A stretch of DNA of 64,000 nt from Astragalus membranaceus (Eukaryota > Streptophyta > Magnoliopsida > Fabales > Fabaceae), in contig CM076847.1 of NCBI GenBank assembly GCA_039519185.1, positions 22,503,251 to 22,567,250 of the forward strand, written 5' to 3'. The translations under genes and the position numbers were made by a program. The notes under the pieces were generated by a model. That model made no database searches and had not been told where the DNA came from. It saw nothing but the letters and a program-made list of their open reading frames with translations. Below are positions 52,130 through 64,000 of the stretch, piece after piece. Every line of letters starts with the position of its first letter. The first letter of the stretch is position 1.

Positions 52130-54163
52130 GACATGATTTAGTCAAATGTCCTAGCATGAATTGCCATAGTGTTCATAGGAATATTAAATATTTGATAATT
52201 AGATGGTTATTGTAGTAACAATTTGATGATTACTTATTAAAGTTTCGTTTAATATTATATAATATTATACTTATTAGAGTTTCGTTTAATATTATACTTT
52301 TTAGACTGTACTATTTTCTTTAGCATACATGTAATATGAAGAGCCTTTCTTCTATTAAAGTAAATGACTATATATTTATTTATTTTGGTGGAAGTAATGA
52401 TCATTTATTTTCCATATTAAGTTACTTTAAAGTTGATAGTTGACACTTGAAGTTTTCAAAAAAAAGGAGTGCAAGTCTCCTTTATATATATGTAAATGAA
52501 TATATATATTTATTTATAAAGTCTAGCCGCCCAATTCGACCTCATCGTCTCCCTATAATTTTACCTTACATTTCTATAAAAGAGCTGACATCTAAATACA
52601 TATTAAAAAGATCCGACAGATGAGAATCAAGGAAATAGAAAAGAAGAAGGAGAAGGAAATAATCAAAGAAAAGAAGTATAGGAAACAGGAAATGAAGAAA
52701 ATTTTGAAAAATTGATAAACACAGATGTTTTGAATTTGTAGATCTTTCTCAGAAAAAACAATTATTATATTTTTGATTGTGCCATGTAACTAAATTTTCT
52801 TAAAACTGAAAGCATGTCATTATATTCATGAATTAAATAATTTAGTTACCTAAAGCTAGAACATGCAAATGCTCAATGACCACTTCACCATACAATAAAA
52901 TATACAAAATATTTTAGATAAACAGAAGAAACATATTTTAGATAACATGTGGCTTGATTAAATAACTTTGCTCCAAGTTTGCAACATTATGAACACCGAT
53001 ACAACTTATAACAACCTTTAAGTATGTTAATGAAAAGTATTCCAAATCGAAAAAGAAAAATAAGCAAATTTTATCATACCCCATAAGAGATGGGTCAAAC
53101 CGGAAAAGATGTCAACCCCAAAAGTGCTTTAGAAAATAGAATGCAAACATATTCACTGTAGTCAAGCTTCAACAATATCAATAGGAAAAAAATGCAAGCC
53201 AAGACTCAATATCATAATAACAACTTTCATTCTTCAAATTCTCATATACTGTTACTCTCTTGAATGTTAATTGGAGGTGAGATTTAGAAAAAAAAAAGAG
53301 AGAATAACATCCAAAATCAAAACTAAATTGAAATATTTGAACTTAATTGCAATATTCAAAACAAAATTTAATATAGTTTTAATATAATTAATTTGATTCT
53401 TTTAAAATATAAGTTGACCATAAACGTATAAGGCAAGAAATTATAAGTCATTATAAGTCATAATTATTAATGATGATTTCAAATTTTTTTTTTGAAAAAG
53501 TAGCAGCCGCAATTTTAACCATTGTGAGCCGTCCAGATTGGGTTAAATTTGGAGAGTGATTTTGAGCCGTCCAGATTGTTCAAAATGGTGAGTTGGAATA
53601 CACATAGCATGTTGGACGCTGAGGTGGCTTTTTTGTAGTGCTTATGTGGAATTTTAAAATGGTGATGTGTCATGCTTATCTGTACACATTCTTGAATGTG
53701 TATAGTTATGATAAAATTATGTTCACTTATAAAATTGGTCCTTGGCACTTCTGGCAAACCGGATGTTTTTTTTAGATAAGCGGCAAACCGGATGTATTTC
53801 TATCCTTGGTTCCTAGAAATTGAGTCTTCGAGTCCTGCAATTCTTAGTATTGCTTTATTTATTTATTTTCTTTAGAGAAAAACTTTGACATTTTTATTGA
53901 TTAGCTAGTCTTTATGTTTCCATCTCACAACGTAGAAGAAGTGGCAGTGAATTAAGTATTGAATTTTTCATAAACTTGGTTCATTTTTTTTTTCTTTTGG
54001 TTCCTTTTCCCACTTTTACAAATAATCTATTTTTATAAGAGTTTGAATCATATATCCACCAACAAAATTTGAATTATAAGTAGAAAGCTTAATCAATTCA
54101 CTGTTATTAGGGTAGTTAGTTAATCACATTTTGTAATCTCAATAAAAAATTAACTCTATTACC
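51017..54163. other. AT-rich spacer, partly Helitron-derived
   Basis: No genes. It holds a SINE fragment at about 51727-51832, a (TA)n microsatellite (52078-52128) and two copies of GAGCCGTCCAGATTG (53525-53540 and 53564-53578). Open frames are short and unrecognised. Confidence 0.4.
51727..51832 (-). mobile_element. SINE fragment related to the copy at 60738
   Basis: Shares GTGACTAAT, CTCGAGGGGCAGGACAG, CCCAGAGTTTT and TGCTCC with the SINE at 60738-60917 in the same order. The B-box end is missing. Confidence 0.6.
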
Positions 54164-54168
54164 TAAAT

Positions 54169-54381
54169 TGTGTGAGCAAAGTGTTTCAACGGAATTGTTG
54201 CAATGTGCAACGAATTCAACCCATTCTGTTATTCCAATTCTGAGTGCTTATTACAAGCTTTGATACACTAACAGACCATGGACTAAGATGCTGACTAAAT
54301 GCCACTGTGGGCTTACACAATACTAGCATAATTGGGCCCAATACACATTAAAGCCCAATGAACAACAAACAATTATCAACA
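54169..54381 (-). repeat. copia-C 3' LTR
   Basis: On the minus strand TGTTGATAATTG to CTCACACA. The purine tract AAGAGAGGAAT (minus strand, 54382-54392) precedes it. Confidence 0.93.
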
Positions 54382-54505
54382 ATTCCTCTCTTAAACTGAA
54401 TACTGATGAGTATTCAATTTACCACAGTGTTGATCTCAGTTGCAGAGCACACTCCTAGGCACCTTCTGAGTTTGATGAATGCCTCATTCTTCAAAGCTTT
54501 GGTCA

Positions 54506-57500
54506 TTATATCAGCAAATTAATCTTTAGAAAGTGGAACCTCACATCTATGCACATGTCCCTTAGAAAGTGGAACCTCACATCTATATGCTTGCTACTTC
54601 CATGCATAACTGGATTTTTAGAGAGCTTGATTGTGGAACTGTTATCACACATCACAGTCAAACATTCTGCTTGCTTGAGTCTCAACTCCTTAAGTATCCT
54701 TTTTAACGACACACCTTGACAAATGCAATGTGTAGCTGCAACAAATTCTGCTTCAGTAGTGGAGAGAGTCACTATTGGTTGTTTTTTCAAAGACCGAGAT
54801 ACTGCAGCACCACTCAACAGATAAACAAAGTCAGAAGTGCTTTTTCTATCATCTAGGTCACCAGCATAGTCACTGCCACAATGTGCTTTGAGTTCCCGCC
54901 CTTCTCCTCTTTTATAGAGCAATCCCATATCACAAGTACCCTTTAGATACCTAATGATTCTCTTAATGGCCACACGGTACTTCTCAGTGGGGTTTTCAAC
55001 ATATCTGCTCAAGAGACTGACTGAGTACATCAGATCAGGTCTTGTAGCATTCATTCAAATACATCAAGCTACCAATGACTTGCTTGAACAGAGTTGCATC
55101 TATCAGATTGCCTTCTTCATCTCTTGAGACTTTGGTACCAGCAGTGACTGGATTTTCCACAGGCTTGCTATCCATCATGCCAAACCTGTCAAGTATCTCC
55201 CTAGCATATTTTTGCTGAGAAATGAATATGTAGTCTTTTTCTTGTATCACCTCAACCCCTAGGAAGTATCTCATCCTTCCTAATTCAGTCATGTCAAATT
55301 CCAACATCATAGACTTTTTGAAATTTTCAGTTACTGCTTCACCACTTCCTGCATAAATCAAGTCGTCTACATAAATGCTAACAACTAGCAAATCATTGTT
55401 AGCATCAGATTTAGTGAACAAGGTGTGCTCATGAGCACATTTCTTCTGTTGTACCATGCCCTAGGGGCTTGTTTTAGGCCATATAAAGCCTTATTCAATC
55501 TATACACCTTGTCTTCTTCTCCCTTCTTCTCATACCCCTTTGGTTGTTCTACATGAACTGTCTCTTCTAACTCACCATAGAGGAATGCACTCTTCACATC
55601 CAATTGGTATACACACCACTGTTTGTGAGCTGCAATGGCAAGAATGCATCTAATTGTATCCCATCTTTCCACAGGGGAAAAAACCTCAGCATAATCAACT
55701 CCATGTTCTTGTGAGTACCCCTTGGCCACTAGCCTGGCCTTATACTTCTCTACTTCACCAGCTTCATTAAGCTTGGTCTTATAGATCCACTTGACACCAA
55801 TTTTCTTTCCATTTTTGGGAAATGGTACCAATTCCCAAGTGTCATTTTTTTTAATTGAGGCCATCTCATTATCCATAGGTATTCTCCACTTATCTTCTTT
55901 AACTGCCTGTTCAAATGTTGCAGGATCGGTTGTCTCACACACCATAAGGTTGTGCAAGACATTTCTATCCAGCAAGTCCTCAATACTGTCATTCTCACCC
56001 AATATGTGATACTGCTCCATCCAAGAAGGTGGCTTTCTAACCCTCCCATTTCTCCTTTCACCCTCATCTCCAGGAGGATTGTCATGTTCTGTAACTGTAG
56101 TTGCTGCTGTAGTCTCATTTTTTGTGGTAGTGCTTGATTCACCAATGTGCATAGTTGTATTGATCTCATCAATATTGTTCAGTACCTCAACTTCCCCTAT
56201 TTCTTCATCAATTAGCTCAGTAGCTACTACCTTTCCCTTTTCTAAATTGACAGTGTTCCATACAGCTTCTTCATCAACTACAATGTCTCTACTAGTCAAG
56301 ATCTTCTTAGATATAGGATCATACACCCTATATGCCTTAGATTCATCACTCACACCTATAAATATCCCTTTGATGCTCTTATCATCCAACTTTTTTCTAT
56401 TGACATCTGATATAGGCACATGAGCAATACAACCAAACACTCTAAGGTGTTTCAAAGATGGCTTGATGCCACTCCAAGCCTCCTCAGGGGTCATTTCTTT
56501 TACTGAAATTGTAGGGCATCTATTGAGAAGATAGAATGCCCATCTAACTGCTTCTACCCAGAAAGTTTTCTCCAAGTTTGCCTCATCCAACATGCTTCTA
56601 ACCATGTTCATCACAGTCCTATTCTTCCTCTCAGTAACACCATTTTGCTGAGGTGTGTATGCTGCTGTGAGCTGTCTTCTAATTCCATTAACCTCACAGC
56701 ATTCAGTGAATTCACCAGAATTGAATGCACCTCCCCTATCAGTTCTAAGGCAACTAATAGAACACTGTGATTCCTTCTCAACCATCATTCTAAACTTCTT
56801 AAACACTTCAAATGCTGCTGATTTTTCAGACAAAAAATAAACCCAACCCTTTCTACTGTAGTCATCAATGAAAGTAATGAAATACCTCTTTCCACTGCTT
56901 GATTTAGGGTTGATGGGACCACATATGTCACAGTGAATCAGCTCAAGCATTTTGGAAGCCCTCCAATTGCTCTGTCTAGACATGGTTTCTTTGTGCTGTT
57001 TGCCTACTTGACACCCTTCACACACCTTGTTGGTCTCCTTTAGCTCAGACAATCCTCTCACCATCTCCTTCTGTGCTAGCAATTGAAGTCCCTTGTAGCT
57101 TAGGTGCCCATATCTCTTGTGCCAGAGCTCAGTTAAGTTAGTGCTAGTCACCTGCAAACAATGAGAAATAATAGGTATGCCCATCACAACAAACATTCTA
57201 TTGTTAGACATGTATGAAGTGATGATCAAACCCCTTTCTTTGTGATACAATTTGCAAGTGTCATCTTCAAACACAACTTTCAAACCCTTCTGCTGCAATT
57301 GCCCTATGCTGAGCAAGTTGTCCTTCAAGTTTGGGATGTAATACACATCAGTGATGATGAGTTTTTTTCCCTCAATCATGATTTTGACACTGCCTTTACC
57401 AGTCACTTGTATTCTTCTATCATCTACCAGTTTGACAGATTCTCTAAATTTCTCATCCAAGTCAAAGAACCAACTTCTTTCACCACACATGTGGTTACTG

Positions 57501-58414
57501 CATCCTGAGTCCAAGAACCATACTCTACCCTTCTCAACCAGCAGCCACACATTGCCTTTTCCAGAATCTTGGGATACTATTCTAGCCATAAGCATAATTT
57601 CTTCTTCATCATCAAATTCAGCATGATTGGCAATTTTACTTTCAAGACTTGGACATTCATATTGAAAGTGGCCTAGTTTACCACATTTATAGCATTCAAG
57701 ATGTTCTTTAGACCCCTGTCTTCCTCTTCCTCTGCCAGCAGTTCTCCCTCCACCTCTTCCTACAGTAGTCACCTTAAGGGCTTGCTCTTCTTCTTTGTTT
57801 TGGCCACTCATGCGTTGTTCCTCTACAATTATGCTACTTTGCAATTCATCTATTGACATGTCCTCCACATCATTTGATTGAGCAATGGAGCATGCAACAT
57901 AGTTGAATTTTGGGGTCATAGATCGCATGATCTTTTCCACAATAACACTCTAAGCTATTTTCTCATCATAGCTCTTCATTTTGTTTGCAATAAATAGAGT
58001 TCTTGCAAAGTAATCAGTTATGGACTCACCTTCTTTCATCTTGAGGGTTTCAAATTCGCACCTCAGTGCCTGCAACTGTGCATGTTTCACCTTCTTTGAG
58101 CCCTTGTGCTTCTGCTTCAATGAGTCCCAAATATCCTTGGCCGTGTCATGCTTCAGAATCGTCTCCAATACACTTCTATCAATGGCCTGGTACAGGTAAT
58201 TCTTCGCTTTGAGGTCCTTCAACTTTGCATCGTCCACGATCTTCTTCTGATCTGGTGTTGGATTGGGGGCTAGGGTTGGAATTCTGTTTTCCACGGCTTC
58301 CCAATATTCTTTAGATCGCATCAGGCTCTCCATCAGAATCGCCCAATGGTCGTAGTGACCATCAAGCTTAGGTATCGCAGCTTGCACGAACGTTCCATTC
58401 TCCTTTTCCGCCAT
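54506..58414 (-). pseudogene. copia-C gag-pol polyprotein with few defects
   Basis: Gag from ATG 58414 (LDGHYDHWAILMESLMRSKE) runs to an in-frame TAG just after KMKSYDEKIA (about 57950). The frame continues with VEKIMRSMTPKFNYV, CCHC knuckle CYKCGKLGHFQYEC, protease FLDSGCSNHM and a GAG-pre-integrase H/C motif (HKRYGHL, CEGCQVGKQ). The integrase core (HCDICGPI, LRTDRGGAF, TERKNRT) and RT (QLDVKSAFLYG, LNKALYGLKQAPRAW) follow. At about 55455 a small deletion removes codons after the AWYN block and shifts frame; then IYVDDLIYAGSGE. A second shift occurs near 55045 (MYLNECY to NATRPDLM). RNase H is near 54880-54560 (CGSDYAGDLDDRKS, TEAEFVAAT). A 30-base repeat at 54529-54590 disrupts the end. 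It is therefore inactive. Confidence 0.93.
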
Positions 58415-58499
58415 TGATGATTCGATCTTGCTTCGTTCTTGCTTTGTTCACTTCACAGAATCTGCAGTTCTTGAATTTCAGCTCAGGCCCCTTGATCGG

Positions 58500-58514
58500 A
58501 GCTCTGATGCCAAA
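58500..58514 (-). other. copia-C primer-binding site
   Basis: On the minus strand TTTGGCATCAGAGC follows the 5' LTR, one base from the usual initiator-Met site TGGTATCAGAGC over its core. Confidence 0.8.
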
Positions 58515-58727
58515 TGTGAGAGCAAAGTGTTTCAACGGAATTGTTGCAATGTGCAACGAATTCAACTCATTTTGTTATTCCAATTCTGAGTGTTTATTAC
58601 AAGCTTTGCTACACTAACAGACCATGGACTAAGATGCTGACTAAATGCCACTGTGGGCTTAGACAATACTAGCATAATTGGGCCCAATACACATTATAGC
58701 CCAATGAACAACAAACAATTATCAACA
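58515..58727 (-). repeat. copia-C 5' LTR
   Basis: Same 213-base length as the other LTR and nearly identical. Confidence 0.93.
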
Positions 58728-58732
58728 TAAAT

Positions 58733-59712
58733 TACTGTTCTGGACTGGGTCAAGAGACCCACTCCAACGATTTAGATCAAGATAGGCCCAATAGCTTGGA
58801 CCCATTTCCACAATCAACCAGCCCATTCATGGCTGTTATGCCTCAATGGCTCAGATTCACCCGATCGATCCAACGACTCAGAGCCAGCACAGATCCCTAC
58901 TACATTGCCAAAAATAGGTACATTCTCATTCCCCGCTACACTCTATAATTCTCAATACTGACTTGAGCGTCGGAGTGGCATTGCAGGTACCCCACCCGGG
59001 ATCACTTTAACATACCACTTGGACGACATGAGACCGACCAACTGCTGTCACCGAATCCGACCCGAACGACTGCCAGGTACAGAACAATTACCTTTCATGA
59101 CTAATAAATTGGTTTATTAGAAATACAAAAAGTTAATTTAAATTAGAGGTATTTTAAAAATACTACCATTAAATAGGAGGTAAGTGATTATTATTTGCTT
59201 ATATTTCATTTAAAAAAGATGTAGAAAATTTTGTTTATAATTCATTCCGAAGGGTTCATCTTCATTTGCTCAATATGCAAGATCATGGTCAATACATTGT
59301 TTAATTAGTTGTAGCAATTTGTTTAACTCCAACTTTAGATTGAATAAAAAGTCTTAAATTATTTATTTACTTTTACCTAAACTAAATTATCTATTTATTT
59401 GTTTTCAACTTAAATTAAATTTAAGCTATTCAAATATGACTTTTATTGAACTTAAACTAATTTTCATCCACATTATTTTGATGCAATTACGATGCTCAAC
59501 AATTTTTTTCATTAAAAACCAAGAAAATAGATGTTAGAATTATAGTTAATAGAAGTTTACATTATTTTATTATCTGATTGGCCTCACTTCAAGATTCGCT
59601 TTAGGCCTCTATAGTGTTGGACCGACCCTGCCCCTAAGCACGACAGCTTCGTTAAGTGTTATCTGATGAGCCACCAACACGATGGCCTCACCTTCCCTTT
59701 CTGACATTGGAC

Positions 59713-59713
<1 letters not shown>
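58733..59713. other. Spacer with possible old LTR or exon remnant
   Basis: 58840-58916 is open on the plus strand (MPQWLRFTRSIQRLRASTDPY), followed by a GT donor-like site, but I do not recognise the product. At about 58960, CTTGAGCGTCGGAGTGGC resembles a phrase frequent near the ends of plant Ty3/gypsy LTRs. The remainder to 59600 is AT-rich. No firm feature can be claimed. Confidence 0.3.

Positions 59714-59761
<48 letters not shown>
59714..59761. repeat. (CT)n microsatellite
   Basis: About 24 CT dinucleotides. It produces the Leu-Ser run in an overlapping open frame (59682-60095) that I do not regard as a gene. Confidence 0.95.
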
Positions 59762-59766
<5 letters not shown>

Positions 59767-60722
59767 ATTTTCTAGTTTTGCATCACTATAACCAACACAT
59801 GGGATTTGTCCATAATGTTACTGACCATACTAGTGGTCGTTTTGAAGAACTCAGTCTAGTTTTAGACTCATTAATGTACCTTTTCATTCCACCCAATCAG
59901 AATCACAAAATAAGACGTTTCCAAAATGGGTCAATATCCTTTTCGTACGTTTTAGGTGCGAAATCTATCTTTCAAAATAAGTTTGATCCTGCTATGCAAT
60001 ATGTTACAATTGAAGTGATTTTCGGTTGTGTTATTTGTACTTGTTATCGTGGTTGCGATGTTATCCTTTGGCGGGTAGCAGATCATGAGCGTTGACAATG
60101 TAAAGTTGACTTTTGCGATCTTATACTGGGTATGCTCGAAGGAAGGAACTACGCTAATAACAATTGAAGTTAACCAAGGAGATTGGTTCATTTGTTTGGG
60201 ATACCTTGTAACCCCGAACAAGTGAATATGTTTTGTGTTTTTACCATTTTGTGAGAACAATGTGATTATGTGTTATTATTTGACTCGTGACTTGTGTTCA
60301 TTGTCGGAGCAGCAATGAAGCAAGTTAAATGATAATGAATAAGTGTGTTATTCGACGTTGTTTGATGATATGATATTTGTCCTGTTGATGCTTTGAAATG
60401 AATGCTTGATTGATTGGTTTCTCTTTGCGGATAATATATAGTTCACAAATGCTTAAGTGAACATGTGGAATTTATTATGTTGTGGCGTATTATTTAATTG
60501 ATATATATTGGGTTATATATAATGAAGTAGGATTGTTCCGAGTTACTATGAGAAACTCTACGCGAGTGTAGTTAGCTGGTTATAGCCACATATGGGATTG
60601 GCTAATTTTTATTAGACTATTTAGCTAAAACTAGTTACAATTGTTATTGGGTTTGCTCGTGTGTTTACGGAAATCCTGTCATAGTATAACCAATTTCTAG
60701 TCGAAAAATGGGCAAGAAGTAA
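59762..60722. other. Spacer without recognised genes
   Basis: The plus-strand frame to 60095 contains no known domain and begins in the microsatellite. Nothing else is recognised. Confidence 0.4.
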
Positions 60723-60737
60723 CTCTTTATGCTAGTA

Positions 60738-60917
60738 TTTTTTTTTTTGGTTTTTAGTCAGGGTATCCACCGCCGATCGCAGTGATTAATCCCCTCGCTG
60801 AATTGTAGGTGTCTCGAGGGGCAGGACAGCTGACCCAGAGTTTTAACGTTGCTCCGTACTCAATGTGGGAATCGAACCCTCGACCATTGGTTAATGGAAA
60901 CACCACGCTCTGAGTTT
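60738..60917 (-). mobile_element. tRNA-derived SINE (180 bp)
   Basis: Flanked by a perfect 15-base duplication CTCTTTATGCTAGTA (60723-60737 and 60918-60932). Minus strand: an AACTCAGAGCGTGGTG A-box-like start, then B box GGGTTCGATTCCCACA, a 100-base body and an A-tail (the T-run at 60738-60748 on the plus strand). The B box to A-tail layout and long duplication are textbook for a SINE. Confidence 0.9.
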
Positions 60918-60932
60918 CTCTTTATGCTAGTA

Positions 60933-61374
60933 TGTGATGATGCATCTTAATGTAGTATAAAGTTAGCCAAATGTGTTGTTTGTTGATTAGTCTATGAGAG
61001 CCATCATGCTTCAATGTTGTCGTGTATACGTCCAAATGTGGTCGATAGTAAACCAAAAGTTGTCCTTTTTTGCTCAGATTATTATAACACCCCGTATTTT
61101 CATATAAGGTACTTATTTTTAAATTTCTTATCTTGTTAATTATTTGTGAATAATAGGTTAAATGATTTTAAGGTATTATATGCCTTTGAGTTATTAGAAT
61201 ATGTTTGATTGATATTTATTTGTATTTTAGATAATATAGGTAATATATTATTGTGTTTATTTATTTTATTTTTCGGTATAATAGATTAGAAATCAAAGTA
61301 TTATTTATTTGGAAAAATATTTGAGTCAAAGAAGTGGTAAAATAGTTGTTATAATGAAACTAATGCTTTTTTTT
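60933..61374. other. AT-rich spacer
   Basis: No gene or element recognised. Confidence 0.45.
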
Positions 61375-64000
61375 TATCAACTGAATTGGTTTATATTAAA
61401 TTGGGCAAGACCACAAAACCAATACAACTAGGAACAAACTAGGTGTTGGGCCACAAGAGACCAGCCCAGACACCAAACACAACAAACTAACACAAAATGA
61501 AAATAGAAGACACAACAATAGCCCAACATGGGTTCGGCCCAACGCTAAACTAAACATACCCGCAAACTACAATCGGGTTTAAAGTCAAAAACATTGATGA
61601 GAGATACAACAGAAACAACTTTCACCAAAACGGAATCAGAGAGAAACCCTATTCTTGCAACCATCAACAGAAACCCTAATTGAGAAAGAACTCCATCAAC
61701 ACTGTAATCAATCGTTCAACCACCATTCTTCTTAGCATCAATTAGAGCAGCTAACGAAGTCGGAGGGGAGGACACCCAGTTCAGAGGAAGATTCGGCTTC
61801 GAAGCCAACTTCGCAATAAGATCCGCAACCTCATTTCCAGATCGAGGCGTCCCCAAGAATCCTAACTAGGTAAATTTGATCTTTAAATTATGGATGTCCT
61901 TCAGAATATTAATCAATTTCTCGTCTCCTTACGCTTTCTCTACATGCATCAATGAGGTCTTTGCAATCAGACTCCACAACAATCGAGGGTAGATTCAAAT
62001 TAACCGCAAGAGAGACAACTTCCTGGAGCGCTAAGGATTCAGCAACAAAAGCAGAGTTTCCGTAGATCCTTGAGGTACTCCCTGATATTACTTTCCCATT
62101 CTCATGACGACACACAATACCACTCATACCAATTCCAGTAGCTAGGTCAAATTGAGCATCCGTGTTAATTTTGATGAAATTAGCACAGGGTGGTCTCCAT
62201 CTGGTTGAGTTAATCCTTGTTGAACCAATCGAGATATTGTTTTGATTACACTCCTTAGTTTTGTGTTTAAGGAATTCTAGGGTTGCAGCTTTGACCTGGA
62301 AAATAATATGACTTGGCATAGGATTCTCATCATCAAACACTTTAAGGCTCCTAGCATTCCAAATGTACCATAGAGCAAAGAAGGCAGTAGCAATAAGAAG
62401 TATCTTCTCAGAGTCAGATAGAACATCATTTTCAATTAGATTCTCCAACCAGCAACTCATACTTGTCGTATTAGACACCATAGGAACATGGCAGATTTGT
62501 AGCCCATACCACAGTGGGGTAGTCCAAGGGCATAACAAAAATATGTGTTCTGTAGTTTCCTCTGAGCACTTGCAGATAGGGTAGATAGTACTTCTAGCAA
62601 TATGTTTAATTGGAAGATTAAGTTGTGTAGAAATAACATTATATATGTTTGAGTCTCCAAATGAAATGCTTGACTCTCTCTGAGACCAAAGCTCTCCAAA
62701 TCCCCTTCCAACTAGCTGAAGAGTGGATAAAGGAAGTGGATGGGTTACCATTTGGAGCACTATTATCCCTCATCAGGCTAAGGTAACCAGATTTAGTAGT
62801 ATAACAACCATCTTTTTCATGAGGCTAGAATAGGAGATCCTCTTGACTGGACCGACTAATGGGAGTCTTCAGAGCTTCAATAGCTGAAGTAGATTCAAAA
62901 GAGTGTCTCAACTTATCAATATTCCAGGAATGAGATATTGGATCAATGAGATCCTGCACCTTTACCACATTAGTATTATCTTTAACAGTAGCTCTATTAC
63001 CAGAAGCAAGCCATAAGTCACCCACAATGTCAATGTTAGCCCCATCTCCAATTGTCTATCTTCCCTTGCTCTTCAGTAATTCCCTTCCATGGAGAAGGCT
63101 TCTCCAAACCCAAGAGATACCACCTTTAGGTTTAACCTTCCAAATACTCTCTCTAGCACAATAAATGCCTCTAAGGATCTTTGCCCAGAACTCATTAGGA
63201 AATTGAATACATCGCCAGACCTGCTTAGAGATGAGAGAAGAGTTTTGAATAGAAAAATCCCTAAATCCCATAACCCCATCAGATTTATTTGAATACATAA
63301 AATGCCAGTTTTTCCAGTGAATTCCCCTGTTTCTAACCTTAGAACTCCACCAAAACTTAGCAATAGCAGAACAAAAAGATTAGCAGAAATTCTTAGGCAA
63401 TCTTACAATATGTAGTAATAGCCGGAATAATAGATTTAATTAGGACTTCTTTACCTTCCTGAGATAATTACTGTTCTTTCCATCCCTCCAATTTAGATAG
63501 TATCCTCTCTTTAATCCACTTTAAAGCTTGAGACTTTGAATTGCCCCATTCAGCTGGGATACCTAAGTATTTACCAAGAGTATCCCATATAGGAATGTTG
63601 AGAATAAAGGACAATTCATTCTTCAGAATAGGATTAACCCCTTTGCCACAAATAAGACCAGATTTCTGCAAGTTAATTCTATGGCCAGAGGCAGCAATGA
63701 ACACATTGAGAATATTGACAATCTGAAATATTTTCTCCTTGTTAGCCTGTTCAAACACAATGGCATCATCTGCAAAAAAGAGGTGGGTTAGTGTAGGGGC
63801 TGTGGGAGCCAGAACCAACCCTTTAATCAACCCCACTGAGTTAGCTTTAGAGATCATTGTAGATAAAACATCAAAAATCAAGATAAACAGATGGGGGAGA
63901 GGGGATCAACCCGCCTCATCCCCCTACCAGGGATCACAACATGGCTTCTAGAGCCATTGACTTGGTAGAAATATTTGACTGAGGTTACCAAAGACATGAC
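61375..64000 (-). mobile_element. L1-type LINE with RNase H (LINE-3), continuing beyond the window
   Basis: The 3' end is an A-tail on the minus strand (T-run at about 61369-61377). The coding region runs leftwards from beyond 64000, so the 5' half is not in the window. Confidence 0.85.
61909..64000 (-). pseudogene. LINE-3 ORF2: reverse transcriptase, zf-RVT and RNase H (partial, broken)
   Basis: From right to left: the end of RT with a VDPLSP block (about 63910), then THLFFADDAIVFEQ (63800-63760, the FADD catalytic motif) and the GHRINLQKS and KYLGIP blocks to 63468. A middle piece is in other frames (63363-62825: WAKILRGIYCARESIWK, GGISWVWRSLLHGREL, GDGANIDIVGDLW). Next is a zf-RVT zinc-binding block (CKCSEETTEHIFLLCPW, about 62580-62530), then RNase H-like (FIKINTDAQFD, GMSGIVCRHENG, a VVESDCKDLIDA block) to a stop at 61909-61911. 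Frameshifts near 63900 and 63470 and a stop near 62820 make it non-functional. Confidence 0.88.

Larger units (their letters stand above)
54169..58727 (-). mobile_element. Complete Ty1/copia element, copia-C (4,559 bp)
   Basis: LTRs of 213 bases at 54169-54381 and 58515-58727 are flanked by a perfect 5-bp duplication TAAAT (54164-54168 and 58728-58732). The primer site, gag-pol and polypurine tract are in copia order on the minus strand. The LTRs differ at only a handful of positions. Confidence 0.96.

Noticed and set aside
52445..52500. Candidate Helitron 5' end on the minus strand
   Set aside because: A TC start is followed by an AT-rich sequence, but the preceding base is T rather than A and no family match can be tested here.
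58840..58920. Possible first exon of a host gene (MPQWLRF...)
   Set aside because: The frame is short, the product is not recognised, and a nearby phrase suggests LTR remnant; not enough support for a CDS entry.
59682..60095. 137-codon open frame starting MASPSLSDIGHLSLSL
   Set aside because: Its start is a CT microsatellite, the rest has no recognisable domain, and no promoter or splice structure is apparent.

Overview
The window is plant nuclear DNA, most likely from a papilionoid legume. The species is an inference from the style of the repeats, not from a marker gene. It holds one convincing host gene, a GRAS-family transcription factor of the SCARECROW-LIKE 1 type at 282-2057 on the minus strand. 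This gene has a probable 5'UTR intron and a TATA box near 3260. Almost everything else is transposable-element DNA, much of it nested, plus AT-rich spacer. I see no rRNA, tRNA, CRISPR or bacterial-type features.

Layout. 1-3265: SCL1 with its UTRs. 3266-5519: spacer with two Stowaway-like MITEs. 5520-7757: LINE-1 3' half, split by a hAT-type element (5606-6383). 7758-13352: a ~0.57 kb tandem duplication. Its first copy received a second LINE fragment, which in turn received a 3.45 kb CACTA element (8737-12188) carrying a long inverted repeat. 13617-20331: a Ty3/gypsy element with two LTRs and gag but no recognisable pol. It carries an antisense plant-mobile-domain (PMD) gene with its own TATA box, and a hAT-type element sits in gag. 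20332-45324: an older relative of that element, broken up by a hAT-type element (20794-21302), a probable solo LTR (23873-25498), a 7.35 kb CACTA element with a decayed two-gene set (26444-33792), and a Ty1/copia element (33935-44596). A second copia element (35884-41708) lies inside that one. 45325-54163: spacer with a tRNA-derived SINE, an 861 bp inverted-repeat element, a foldback element and a Helitron-type 3' end. 54169-58727: a complete but inactivated minus-strand copia element. 58733-61374: spacer with a SINE. 61375-64000: minus-strand LINE, running off the window.

Most insertions are supported by target-site duplications and, where they hit coding DNA, by resumption of the host reading frame across the insert. 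This gives a relative order of events. No element looks fully functional: nonsense codons, frameshifts (two at 7-nt homopolymers) and internal deletions are present throughout.

The most interesting items are (a) an array of 14 AATCGATT-type palindromes upstream of the LTR TATA box of the nested copia element, at a spacing close to whole helical turns and identical in both LTRs; (b) the pol-less gypsy element with a promoter-equipped antisense PMD gene; and (c) the long inverted repeat inside the first CACTA element.
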